Source of the DNA: Ktedonobacteraceae bacterium
Lineage (GTDB): Bacteria; Chloroflexota; Ktedonobacteria; Ktedonobacterales; Ktedonobacteraceae
DNA: 34,182 nucleotides
Assembly: GCA_019240835.1 (NCBI GenBank)
Contig: JAFAXQ010000053.1
Span: forward strand, 1 to 34,182
Reading direction: 5' to 3'
Part shown: in pieces, positions 8,085 through 15,957 of the stretch
Numbering within the stretch: position 1 is the first letter of the stretch
Layout of the letters: each line of letters starts with the position of its first letter
Position numbers and translations under genes: made by a program
The notes under the pieces: generated by a model
Database searches by the model: none
Told to the model about the DNA's origin: nothing
Seen by the model: only the letters and a program-made list of their open reading frames with translations

Positions 8085-8963
8085 ATGGACCATGATGGAC
8101 AGACACTTTCAGAGGGAAAGACCTCTTCTAACAGCGCTCTTATCCATGATCACGGCAAGGAAACACCTGGAGAGTTCTATGAAGCATTGGGAACTGCGAC
8201 GATGCAGAAAACCAGCAGCTACCCACGGGTCAGCGTTATCATTCCAGCACTCAATGAAGCAAAGAATCTCCCTCACGTCTTGCCGTATGTGCTAACTATT
8301 GCTAGCGAGGTGATCTTGGTAGATGGGCATTCGACCGACGACACGGTCGAGATAGCACAACGTCTCATGCCCACAATCAAGATCACAAAGCAGACTGGCA
8401 AGGGCAAGGGCAACGCGCTCCAATGCGGATTAGCAGTAAGCACTGGAGACGTCATCGTGATGATGGACGCAGATGGTTCGACCGATCCCAAGGAAATTCC
8501 ACGCTTCGTGCAAGCGATACTACTAGGTGCCGACCTCGCAAAAGGGTCGCGCTTCCTCAACTCTGGCGGTAGCGCCGATATTACACGCCTACGCCGATGG
8601 GGTAACCACTTGCTGCGTATGATTGTCAACTGGCTCTTCCAAACGCACTTCACTGATCTGTGCTACGGCTATATCGCATGCTGGCAAGGTAGCCTCGATT
8701 TCATTGAACTTGATAGTAACGGTTTTGAAATCGAAACGCAGATCATCCTACGTGCTCGTAAGGCCAATCTCAAGATTGTCGAAGTGCCCAGCTATGAGCA
8801 TCTTCGCCTCCACGGTGCCAGCCACTTGAAGCCCTTTCGCGACGGGTGGCGGGTGCTGCGGACGATCTGGCAGGAGTGGAGCAAAGGGTACTCGGGTATC
8901 AAAACTCCTGGTTGGCACCGCCTCTATCAGTCGAGTATCTCTGAATGGCAAGCTGACTCGTAG
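8085..8963 (+). CDS. Family 2 glycosyltransferase, dolichol-phosphate-mannose-synthase-like
   Basis: A single GT-A domain occupies residues about 46-230: PRVSVIIPALNEAKNL at 47-62, VDGHSTDDT at 79-87, the Lys/Gly-rich GKGKGNALQCGL, and MMDADGS with the DAD metal-binding motif at 128-130. FTDLCYGY and the ending typical of DPM1-like transferases follow. There is no C-terminal membrane anchor, so the protein is cytoplasmic or peripheral. Such enzymes move a sugar from a nucleotide donor to a polyprenyl phosphate or lipid acceptor. The first 40 residues are not part of the family core; Met40, directly before the core, is an alternative start, but GGAGG before ATG 8085 supports the longer form. 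It probably contributes to the surface polysaccharide coded further right, although it stands apart from that cluster. Confidence 0.85.
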   Translation: MDHDGQTLSEGKTSSNSALIHDHGKETPGEFYEALGTATMQKTSSYPRVSVIIPALNEAKNLPHVLPYVLTIASEVILVDGHSTDDTVEIAQRLMPTIKITKQTGKGKGNALQCGLAVSTGDVIVMMDADGSTDPKEIPRFVQAILLGADLAKGSRFLNSGGSADITRLRRWGNHLLRMIVNWLFQTHFTDLCYGYIACWQGSLDFIELDSNGFEIETQIILRARKANLKIVEVPSYEHLRLHGASHLKPFRDGWRVLRTIWQEWSKGYSGIKTPGWHRLYQSSISEWQADS

Positions 8964-9108
8964 AGAGCAAACTAGCATAGCAGTATCATTTTTCACGAAG
9001 TGGTGTTCAAAGGGGTAGCTACTCATAGGCGCTGATTTAAGGCCCTATGGGCAACACCCCAATCTTTGGCGCGCCGACATCATTTAGGGAATTTTCGAGA
9101 AGACCTCT

Positions 9109-9981
9109 TCATGAGCTGACCGGTTTCGTTGCCCACGCGCTCAGAAAAAACAGCGTACCATGAAAATCAGGTTGCTGCATTTCTACGGAGGCCTGATGGT
9201 ACAGGCGCTCAAACTGCTCTTTCGTGGTCACCCCCATTTTCACAAACCAAGGGGCCATGAGTGAAAACGTCATCATGAAATTTTGATAATTCGATTCATG
9301 TGCTTCTGTCCCGTAGGAGTAATCCAGAGCGTAGGCATGGCGCTGGATGTTGGTCAGCCCCACATCAAGCAGGAACTGAATCAGCATCAATGTGATACCG
9401 TGCATCCCACCTTCAGGACCAAACGATTTTCCATCCAACTGCCCAGCAGATCTCATGAGTGCAAAGATCTGCTCATGGGCCGAGCTAGTGCTGAACGGTG
9501 CCTCACAGTCGGTGAGCCTGATGACTCCACCGGGTTGTGTGACGCGAAAACACTCTTGCAGCAAGTGCGACCAGGCACCTTTTGGCATGAAGCTAGAGAG
9601 GAAGCGAGCATTGACGAACTGGAAGACGTTCTCAGGGAATTGGAGAGGTTTGAGGATGTCCATCACCTGGAAGTTGGCATTGAGCAGATGCAGTATCCCA
9701 GCTTGAGCTTGGGCATAGCGGATCATCTTCTGGCTGATGTCCACTCCGATTACGTCGGTAGTGGCATAGGCACGAGCAACATCAAGCACCCAGCCACCAG
9801 AGCCACAGGCCAGATCGAGCACCATCTGGCCAGGCGCAGGCTCGAAAGCAGCGGGGAAGACACCTCCCATCTCTTTAGTGACGAGGCGGTCCTGCAAGAG
9901 CGAGCGTGTACATTCCTCAGCATCTTCGGGGTTAATTACATAGGTACTCGCATTTTCTGGTGGATTGAATTGGTTCGCCAT
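9109..9981 (-). CDS. Class I SAM-dependent methyltransferase
   Basis: A Rossmann-fold methyltransferase of the UbiE/Methyltransf_25 type. From the preferred start, motif I VLDLACGSGGW lies near residue 60, then GVDIS with the acidic residue that contacts the SAM ribose, then a motif around PGGVIRLTDCE. The methyl acceptor cannot be told. The ATG at 9981 (protein begins MANQFNPPENAS) is preferred over 10017: GGAAGA sits 6-8 bases upstream, and the start then lies 20 bases after the stop of the HTH/GAF gene instead of overlapping it. The two genes are almost certainly one operon, so the methyltransferase is probably under the HTH/GAF regulator's control. It converges with the GT2 gene across 145 bases. 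Confidence 0.85.
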   Translation of the reverse strand: MANQFNPPENASTYVINPEDAEECTRSLLQDRLVTKEMGGVFPAAFEPAPGQMVLDLACGSGGWVLDVARAYATTDVIGVDISQKMIRYAQAQAGILHLLNANFQVMDILKPLQFPENVFQFVNARFLSSFMPKGAWSHLLQECFRVTQPGGVIRLTDCEAPFSTSSAHEQIFALMRSAGQLDGKSFGPEGGMHGITLMLIQFLLDVGLTNIQRHAYALDYSYGTEAHESNYQNFMMTFSLMAPWFVKMGVTTKEQFERLYHQASVEMQQPDFHGTLFFLSAWATKPVSS

Positions 9982-10000
9982 ACAGATTCTTCCGTTGTTA

Positions 10001-10996
10001 TCACCCGCTCGACACATCTAACAATTCAGCTTCCATCTGTTGCAGGACCAATGCCTCTGCTTCAGGCTCCGAGAGGCGATATTGCTGCTCCCGTCGAAGG
10101 CGCAACACGCGGTCACGGAACTGAGACACGGAGCTATACTGGCCCTTCTCAGAGAGAAGTGGTATTTCATGCAGAGCTATCCTGTATAGCTCGTAGAACT
10201 CCTCGTCCCGAAAGGAGAGGGCAACCATATTGGCACAAACCTCAATGAGGCTCAAACGTGCTTGCGTGAAGTAGTTGACCTGAGTGCTGAAAACCAGCAG
10301 ACAGCCTGCAACCTTTCCTTCTCTCTGCAAGGGCCAAGCCATGGCACTTTTCTCATGAGCACTTGGTCGAACAGCTAGTGGCTCATCCTGCTCCATATCC
10401 TGCACGACGCTAGGCTCACCACAGCCGACTGTCCAGCCTGCTAGCGACTTGGCCCCAAGAAAGAGAAATCGCCACGCGACCCCAGTATAGTCCCAAGGAG
10501 CAGTTCCCACGCCCATGCGCTCACACAACGAGCGCACAGATGCAGCCTGAAAAGGAGGAACGCATTGGACAATAGTCATTTCCATGCCGAGCGCATCAGG
10601 ATCGAGCAGATCGATAGTTGTCTGCAACGCGTTGGCACGCAGCGTCCAGGCTCGAAACGGGCCGCTAGTAGTGGCATAGGCAGCTAAGGCATGGACGAGA
10701 CACTCGCAAGGCATCACGTCCTGAGGACGATTAACAGCAGGAAACTTGCTCAACGTTATGTACGGGAAGAACTCCGCTTGGATCAACTCCAGAAGCTGGT
10801 CGCGGTATGGGGAAGGAAAGACATCGGGCAGTCTCTTGAGTGTACTCGCCCTCGGCTCCGTCTCGTTATTGATCCACCGTGTCACTGTGTAGGTATTCAC
10901 GCCGAGTATATCGGCAACACGTTGCCTTTCGGATGGCCTCTCCGTGAGCCTCCCTAAGAGTACTCTCCATGATTGTGGTTGGGTGTCTATGCTCAT
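10001..10996 (-). CDS. Cro/CI-type HTH regulator with a GAF-like sensor domain
   Basis: Residues about 10-65 hold a helix-turn-helix of the Cro/CI type (RQRVADILGVNTYTVTRWI) followed by a linker. Residues about 100-260 look like a GAF-type small-molecule or redox sensor (PLQREGKVAGCLLVFS, then LSLIEVCANMVALSF). The last 60 residues are helical and charged. The protein is cytoplasmic. ATG 10996, with GGAAG upstream, is preferred over GTG 11008, which has no ribosome site. Upstream, a strong promoter is overlaid by a perfect palindrome at 11160-11183, which makes self-repression likely. It is the first gene of an operon with the methyltransferase. The signal bound by the GAF domain is unknown, and the GAF call rests on pattern reading. 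Confidence 0.75.
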   Translation of the reverse strand: MSIDTQPQSWRVLLGRLTERPSERQRVADILGVNTYTVTRWINNETEPRASTLKRLPDVFPSPYRDQLLELIQAEFFPYITLSKFPAVNRPQDVMPCECLVHALAAYATTSGPFRAWTLRANALQTTIDLLDPDALGMEMTIVQCVPPFQAASVRSLCERMGVGTAPWDYTGVAWRFLFLGAKSLAGWTVGCGEPSVVQDMEQDEPLAVRPSAHEKSAMAWPLQREGKVAGCLLVFSTQVNYFTQARLSLIEVCANMVALSFRDEEFYELYRIALHEIPLLSEKGQYSSVSQFRDRVLRLRREQQYRLSEPEAEALVLQQMEAELLDVSSG

Positions 10997-11159
10997 TGCT
11001 GCTTCCACTTACAGGAACTTTTCTGTTACGGCTAGTGGCTGTGGAATTACTCTGAATAGTTGCAAAGGTTGCCACCGCATCTTCTGCTAGTTCTAAGCGC
11101 GAACTAACCTCAACCCCTTTCGGGTATGAGATAGAATACATACTTTTCCCAATCATTTC

Positions 11160-11183
11160 GTATACTCTAGTATTGTAGTATAC
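11160..11183. promoter_or_regulatory. Palindromic operator overlapping the HTH/GAF promoter
   Basis: GTATACT and AGTATAC form perfect 7-bp arms separated by 10 bases. On the minus strand the palindrome covers the -10 box (11172-11177) and the expected start of transcription. A dimeric HTH protein bound here would block RNA polymerase, and the adjacent Cro/CI-type regulator is the natural candidate. Confidence 0.6.
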
Positions 11184-11200
11184 AAATATGCGCATGTCAA
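11172..11200 (-). promoter_or_regulatory. Sigma-70-type promoter for the HTH/GAF-methyltransferase operon
   Basis: On the minus strand a perfect TTGACA (11195-11200) is followed by a 17-base spacer and TACAAT (11172-11177). The predicted start is near 11165, which gives a leader of about 170 bases before the ATG at 10996. Confidence 0.72.
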
Positions 11201-11252
11201 GCTATATTTTCGCATTACTGCGTGCTCAATAGGTGAAACGATTATAGAAATG

Positions 11253-11281
11253 TTGACATTCTGTGCTTTCTATGCTACAGT
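11253..11281 (+). promoter_or_regulatory. Sigma-70-type promoter, TG-extended, for the response-regulator operon
   Basis: TTGACA at 11253-11258, a 17-base spacer and TACAGT at 11276-11281 with TGC directly before it (extended -10). The start is expected near 11288, about 255 bases before the response regulator's ATG. The -35 and the spacing are ideal, the -10 is moderate. Confidence 0.55.
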
Positions 11282-11543
11282 TAGCTTAATAAATACGTAT
11301 TCACGCTTACAGAATAAAAAGTATCCTAGTCTCATGTGGAGGAGACGGTATTGTACTCTTATGAGGAGGCAGGGCGGTTGTTAAGATCAAACATAAAATA
11401 GAGCGGTGTGTGCCCTGAGTACGACCTTTGCAGTTACTACTGCTATACCTATTTCGGCGTTTCTACGTATATGGTAGGGATCCTTGCGGTCACCTTGCCC
11501 CCCATTGACTATGCAATGGTCCTGTTAAAGGAGACTGGATATT

Positions 11544-12263
11544 ATGGAGAACAAGGCTCCAGCTGTGCTAGTGCGTCCCATTACAGTCCTGGTTGTAGAT
11601 GATCATCCACTAGTTCGCTCAGCAATTAGCCACGCTCTCTCCTCCCAGCCTGAGATCAAGCTGGTTGTTACTGTACAGAATTATACTGAAGCTGAGGAGC
11701 AAGCCTCTCAACTACTTCCCGATATCATCTGGTTAGATATGCACATTACTCATGGCGATAGCATTGCGGAGATACGCTTCCTGAACAAGCTTTCTCCCTC
11801 CTCCCGCATCATAGTGCTTGCCGATAGAGAGGACGAGCAGGAAGCGTTTGCAGCGATCATGATGGGCGCACAGGGTTATCGCTCTAAACAGGACGTTGAC
11901 CCAGAGGAAATGATGGCGATGATTCATGCGCTCTGTCGCGGTGAACTGGTGCTACGTCCAGTGCTACTGATGTGCTTAGTGGGGCGCTTACGCTCCGCTG
12001 CCATGCCGCTGTGGGGAAGCGAGAGCGGGTTGGGCTATCGTGCCTTGCAGCCCAGCGCGTCACTCAACGGGCTAGCACAATTAACAGCACGAGAGCGCGA
12101 GATACTGCAGCTAATCAGCCAGGGACATCGTGATCGTGATATTGCTAAGGGACTGTGCATCTCTGAGAAGACAGTGCAAAAGCATGTACAGAGTATTCTG
12201 AGTAAGCTTGGCGCACAAAACCGTACTGAAGCAGCGTACCTCATTCGTCAGCGAGCAGGCTAA
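11544..12263 (+). CDS. Orphan NarL/FixJ-type response regulator
   Basis: The receiver domain spans about residues 13-130: acidic pair Asp19-Asp20 in LVVDDHPLVR, phosphoacceptor Asp65 in IIWLDMHI, and the conserved Lys115 in YRSKQ. The usual Thr/Ser switch residue after the fourth strand appears to be Ala93 (IIVLADRED). A LuxR-type helix-turn-helix fills about 187-239 (LTAREREILQLISQG, then SEKTVQKHVQSILSKLG). No histidine kinase is encoded nearby, so its partner lies elsewhere or it works without one. The ATG has AAAGGAG 10 bases upstream. The hydrolase-like gene begins 23 bases after its stop and is probably co-transcribed, but DNA targets cannot be read from the sequence. Confidence 0.88.
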   Translation: MENKAPAVLVRPITVLVVDDHPLVRSAISHALSSQPEIKLVVTVQNYTEAEEQASQLLPDIIWLDMHITHGDSIAEIRFLNKLSPSSRIIVLADREDEQEAFAAIMMGAQGYRSKQDVDPEEMMAMIHALCRGELVLRPVLLMCLVGRLRSAAMPLWGSESGLGYRALQPSASLNGLAQLTAREREILQLISQGHRDRDIAKGLCISEKTVQKHVQSILSKLGAQNRTEAAYLIRQRAG

Positions 12264-12286
12264 ATGTAACTAGGAAGACATTTGTT

Positions 12287-13330
12287 ATGGTTGTGAAACG
12301 TTTGAGAGCCTTTTCTTACTGGCGGAAGAACAAGGCATTGTTAGCTCTGCTTCTTGGAGTAGTACTTATCATCAGCATTGCTGGATATGCGGTCGTCCTC
12401 GAGCTACTGTCAGTATCCTCAGCTCACATTGGAGCCAACGTGGATATGAGTGCTATAATTCCGGGCACTCCCTACACCATCACGACAGCTCATAGTGGCA
12501 ATTTCTTCGATCTAGCCGAGCAGCTTGGTATCAATACACTACGCATCACAGATATCCAGTGGGAGCTTAGCGGAGAGGAATATTCCCAAGCAACCTGGCG
12601 GCACGTGTTCGATGAAGCAGCACAGCATCATATAAACATTATTCTGCTACTCATAGATGGCAAAGGACACCCAGCCATCGAGCAGGCGCACACACTGCTG
12701 GAGCGCTATCGGTTGGCCTACGCCTCAGCACTTTGGCTGGTAGACCTCTATAATGAGCCGGACCTGAGCGATCCGCAACGCATGAATGCATTGCACAAGG
12801 AAGCTGCCTACGTTCATAGTGTCGCGCCAGGGGTTCCTGTCACCATTGGTGGCTGGAGGAGCGAGATGCCAGGGAATCCAGGAGAGTTTGACTGGCAAGA
12901 CCCGGCAGATATCCCCAAATTTATTAGCCTAGTGGATGTCGTATCTCCCCACCTCTATCAATTTGCAGAAGCAGCTCAACAAGGCTTCACACCGCAACAA
13001 TGGACGCGGCGCTTCTTGAATGCAGTGCGTCAGAAAGCGCAGCAGAAACCGATCCTGCTGGAAGAGTTTGGGGCAAGCAATGGATTAGCGCCGACTACCA
13101 CATCCAATCCCACGGGTAGCCCCGAGTGGCAGGCGTTTGTATACCACGGAGTTCTACAAGAGATTGTAGCAGAATATCATCATCACGAGGTCATTGGCGC
13201 AGTCGCCTGGATAAGCGCACCGCGAACACTGCAACCCGACCAGCAAGGAGACATGAGTGGTTGGGCATTCATACTCAACAATGGGCACCGTCTCTTGCCC
13301 GCAGCAAAAGCATTCTCCACCCCTTCTTGA
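12287..13330 (+). CDS. Membrane-anchored clan GH-A glycoside-hydrolase-like protein
   Basis: A basic N-terminus followed by one hydrophobic segment at about 17-41 acts as a signal anchor; the rest should be outside the cell membrane. Residues about 45-345 look like a TIM-barrel glycoside hydrolase of clan GH-A (GH5/GH39-like). The expected acid/base is Glu157 in LVDLYNEPD, and the expected nucleophile is Glu260 in PILLEEFGA. VSPHLYQF and AVAWISAP fit the late barrel strands. It may trim or process the cell's own polysaccharide or cut an external glycan; the substrate is not readable and the exact GH family is uncertain. ATG 12287 has AGGAAG 9 bases upstream. It follows the response regulator closely. 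Confidence 0.7.
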   Translation: MVVKRLRAFSYWRKNKALLALLLGVVLIISIAGYAVVLELLSVSSAHIGANVDMSAIIPGTPYTITTAHSGNFFDLAEQLGINTLRITDIQWELSGEEYSQATWRHVFDEAAQHHINIILLLIDGKGHPAIEQAHTLLERYRLAYASALWLVDLYNEPDLSDPQRMNALHKEAAYVHSVAPGVPVTIGGWRSEMPGNPGEFDWQDPADIPKFISLVDVVSPHLYQFAEAAQQGFTPQQWTRRFLNAVRQKAQQKPILLEEFGASNGLAPTTTSNPTGSPEWQAFVYHGVLQEIVAEYHHHEVIGAVAWISAPRTLQPDQQGDMSGWAFILNNGHRLLPAAKAFSTPS

Positions 13331-13337
13331 GTTGCTT

Positions 13338-13357
13338 GCCCGGCCTCAGGGCTTTTT
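13338..13357 (+). terminator. Weak intrinsic terminator after the hydrolase-like gene
   Basis: GCCC (13338-13341) and GGGC (13349-13352) pair around a 7-base loop, followed at once by five T residues. The stem is short, but it sits 8 bases after the stop, in the 80-base gap between convergent genes. Confidence 0.45.
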
Positions 13358-13410
13358 CAAGTCGCCCTCTGGTCACAGCAGCTCACCACCCACTCAAGAA
13401 AATGCCCTTA

Positions 13411-14571
13411 TTAGGATGGATGGATAGCCTCAAATAGTTGGTGATAGGATGTGACGCTGTGCTCCCATGAATGGGAATCAGTGTAACGCTTTCCACGAAG
13501 TCGCGCTACCTGGGACAGTGCGCTTTGAAGCATAGCAACATCTCCTGGGGGCACTAGAATAGCACCTTCGTAACCAGCCACTGCCTCAATTAAACCGCCG
13601 ACACGCGTTACCACTATCGGCAATCCCCAGCTCATTGCGATGTGCAGGGGTCCGCTCGTTGATGCCCGGTGGTAGGGCATCACTACAGCGTCTGCCCCGG
13701 CAAAGAACTGCCCAACCTCTGCATCGGACACATAGCGGTTGACGAACGTGATCCGATCACTATAGCGGCTTTGGTGAATGAGATTTGTTGGCATAGTCCA
13801 TTGCTCCCAAGTCTCGCCAACAATAGTAAGCCAGTAGCCGGCAATTTCGTCCTCGGGCAGCGCATCGAACGCTCTGATAAGATCTTCAAGGCCTTTATAC
13901 GGTCGAATCACGCCAAAAAATAGCAAGTTGCAGCATGACGCCGGCGCAGTGCGCTGCCCCTGCTCCCCATCAGCTAACTGATAATGGTCATACGGGCCAT
14001 GGGGAATCAGCGCGACAGGTCGTCTCTCCAGGTCATAGTATCCCTGCAACAATTTATGGTCATATTCAGAGTGGATGACCAAGCCATGCGCCAAGCGTAC
14101 CACGAGCGGCGCAATGAGTCGCACATAGGCTTGTGCCAGCCGCAGCTTTGCCTCCCCCGTATCGAGCACTTCGTGGAACTCAATCACCACTCGTGCCCCC
14201 AACAGCCGTGTTACTAAAGCAAGCAGAAGATACGAATGTAGCACTGTCCCGCTCCACCATTGGAACACAACCACCTGCGGGCGCTCCTGTATAAGCAGCA
14301 GCAGAGCGCGGAGCATACTGGGTAGCCAGTACCAATCCACCCCATCAAAGACTCGCACAGCAGGATCATACTCCAAGCGGGTTAGGTTCGCCCCTACACG
14401 CTTTCGTCCAGGGTAAAAATGCGTTGGCAACAACTGACGCATCAAAATCGCTGATACCTTACATGATCGTGCCAACGCATTCACCAAGCGGAGGGTATAG
14501 TAGCTGATTCCGCTCAGAAAGCGCGTGCCCGCCCCAACCACGCATACCCGTAGCTGCGTGTTCTCCGTCAT
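13411..14571 (-). CDS. GT4-like glycosyltransferase (GT-B fold)
   Basis: The N-terminal half begins LRVCVVGAGTRFLSGISYYT, typical of GT4 enzymes with a Gly-rich loop that binds the acceptor. The C-terminal half has CNLLFFGVIRPYKGLEDLI (the conserved K/G region), then FVNRYVSDAEVGQFFAGADAVVMPY, then SGPLHIAMSWGLPIVVT. The classical E-x7-E pair at this last place is absent: the position expected to hold the second Glu is Ile. This occurs in some GT4 subfamilies. It should add a sugar to a lipid-linked oligosaccharide at the inner membrane face. The ATG at 14571 has AGAGG upstream and lies 5 bases after the flippase stop. It is the last gene of the minus-strand polysaccharide cluster. Confidence 0.85.
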   Translation of the reverse strand: MTENTQLRVCVVGAGTRFLSGISYYTLRLVNALARSCKVSAILMRQLLPTHFYPGRKRVGANLTRLEYDPAVRVFDGVDWYWLPSMLRALLLLIQERPQVVVFQWWSGTVLHSYLLLALVTRLLGARVVIEFHEVLDTGEAKLRLAQAYVRLIAPLVVRLAHGLVIHSEYDHKLLQGYYDLERRPVALIPHGPYDHYQLADGEQGQRTAPASCCNLLFFGVIRPYKGLEDLIRAFDALPEDEIAGYWLTIVGETWEQWTMPTNLIHQSRYSDRITFVNRYVSDAEVGQFFAGADAVVMPYHRASTSGPLHIAMSWGLPIVVTRVGGLIEAVAGYEGAILVPPGDVAMLQSALSQVARLRGKRYTDSHSWEHSVTSYHQLFEAIHPS

Positions 14572-14576
14572 TGTAC

Positions 14577-15878
14577 TTAACCTCTTCTAGAAAAGCTGAT
14601 AAGATCTGCCGCTGCCACCAAACTCCCGGCTGTTTGAGCGGCAAAGAAGGCCCAACCAGCCCCTGCAATGCCCAGTATTGGCAGCAATAACCATGATAGA
14701 AGCAGTGTGAGCGATGCCATACCCAGGTTGAGCAGTACAGCACGCCGTAGACGCCTCTGCACACGTAACACACTCACATAGATATTTGTGATTGCGTCAG
14801 GAACCGCTGTAATAGTGAGAATTGTCAAGAGTGGCAGGCCATACTGAGCATAGTTCGGTCCAAACAATAACATGATAGAGCGCCCACCTAAGAATGCAAT
14901 GAGCATAGCTGGGATTAACAGTATAGTGATGATCACTGCGCTAGAGCGTGTCTTATGCAAGACGTTATCAGTAGCGTGCGAGCCTTCGGCGAAGAGCGCC
15001 ACTGCCACCGCCGACGATATCATATAGAAGAAGCCACCCACCATAGAAGTGGTATAATAGTAGGCATTATCGGCTGCAGATAGCCGCACTGTCACAAAGA
15101 CTGGCACCAGATATACAGGCATCAAGCCACCGATATTGATGAAATGATTCCATGCAAGCAATGAGAGCATGGTGCGGACCTGCCCTACTATACCACGCAC
15201 GGCCAAGCAGTAGGCTCGCTTCAGATATGGTATCAGCACCAACCATGCTCCTATCAAAGTAGCCGCAGCGGCCAGGACGAACCCAGAGAAAATCCCCAAT
15301 ACGCCCCATGAGGTGAGCAACACCATCAGTACAAACTTGATCACGGCAAAAGCTGCATTGCGCACTAGCGTGTTGTTTGCAGCTCGCTCTGCTACAAAGG
15401 TTTGATCTAACAGTGTGGTAATGATCCATAGTGGCACCCCAGCAATGAAGACAAAGGCACAGGTAGGATAATATGCGAAGATAGCGAACTGGCGCGAGAA
15501 GAAAGGAAGAACCAAGACAACAATGCTGCCAGCAAGTAAGCCAGCTAAGGTACCTATCACCAATCCTGCATTCAGTGTGAGCGACCACGCATAACCTGTC
15601 TCACGGCGAGGCAAGATGTGTACCAACGTTGAGTCTATACCCAGGTTGCTAAAAGTCGCAGTGAGCATCATAACAGCAATAATCGCTGACGCCAAGCCTA
15701 CATCCTGGGTTGAGTAGATATGGGCTGCCACAATCCAATAGAGGTAGCCGATGGCTGACGTAGTAACGGTTGTACTCATGATGTAGATGCTATTGCGTAG
15801 CAAAGAATCATTGCGTATGCGCCGAACCAATGCATGTAACAACGACCAGAAGTTCTGGCTGACCTGTTCGAAAATCAT
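14577..15878 (-). CDS. Polysaccharide flippase of the MOP superfamily (Wzx-like)
   Basis: The 433-residue protein is hydrophobic throughout, with about 12 membrane segments, and begins with a short amphipathic stretch before NSIYIMSTTVTTSAIGYLYW. The region STQDVGLASAIIAVMMLTATFSNLGI matches the start of RfbX/PST-type exporters. Such proteins flip a lipid-linked oligosaccharide to the outer face of the membrane. It lies between DUF1616 and a GT4 gene, as expected for a Wzx/Wzy-type polysaccharide locus. The start at 15878 has only a weak ribosome site (GAG), so an internal ATG is possible. Confidence 0.85.
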   Translation of the reverse strand: MIFEQVSQNFWSLLHALVRRIRNDSLLRNSIYIMSTTVTTSAIGYLYWIVAAHIYSTQDVGLASAIIAVMMLTATFSNLGIDSTLVHILPRRETGYAWSLTLNAGLVIGTLAGLLAGSIVVLVLPFFSRQFAIFAYYPTCAFVFIAGVPLWIITTLLDQTFVAERAANNTLVRNAAFAVIKFVLMVLLTSWGVLGIFSGFVLAAAATLIGAWLVLIPYLKRAYCLAVRGIVGQVRTMLSLLAWNHFINIGGLMPVYLVPVFVTVRLSAADNAYYYTTSMVGGFFYMISSAVAVALFAEGSHATDNVLHKTRSSAVIITILLIPAMLIAFLGGRSIMLLFGPNYAQYGLPLLTILTITAVPDAITNIYVSVLRVQRRLRRAVLLNLGMASLTLLLSWLLLPILGIAGAGWAFFAAQTAGSLVAAADLISFSRRG

Positions 15879-15957
15879 AGCACTCGCTTTTGTTCTCTCT
15901 GTTGCCGTGCGACGATGTATACAAAACTATACACGCCTACCACTGCACCGCTTTCTC

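Larger units (their letters stand above)
11009..11543. other. Divergent control region between the HTH/GAF and response-regulator operons
   Basis: This 535-base region has no credible gene; short frames at 11408-11602 and 10866-11195 are not supported. It holds a minus-strand promoter with a palindrome (11160-11200) and a plus-strand promoter (11253-11281), both listed separately. A second short palindrome, CCATTG-N6-CAATGG, lies at 11502-11519 just before the AAAGGAG ribosome site of the response regulator. The plus-strand leader would be about 250 bases long, enough for a regulatory RNA element, but I cannot identify one. Confidence 0.6.

Noticed and set aside
9283-10248. Long plus-strand frame of 321 codons
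   Set aside because: It lies antisense to the methyltransferase and to the end of the HTH/GAF gene, which show clear family motifs; the translation has no recognisable domain and is rich in His, Arg and Cys as expected for a shadow frame.
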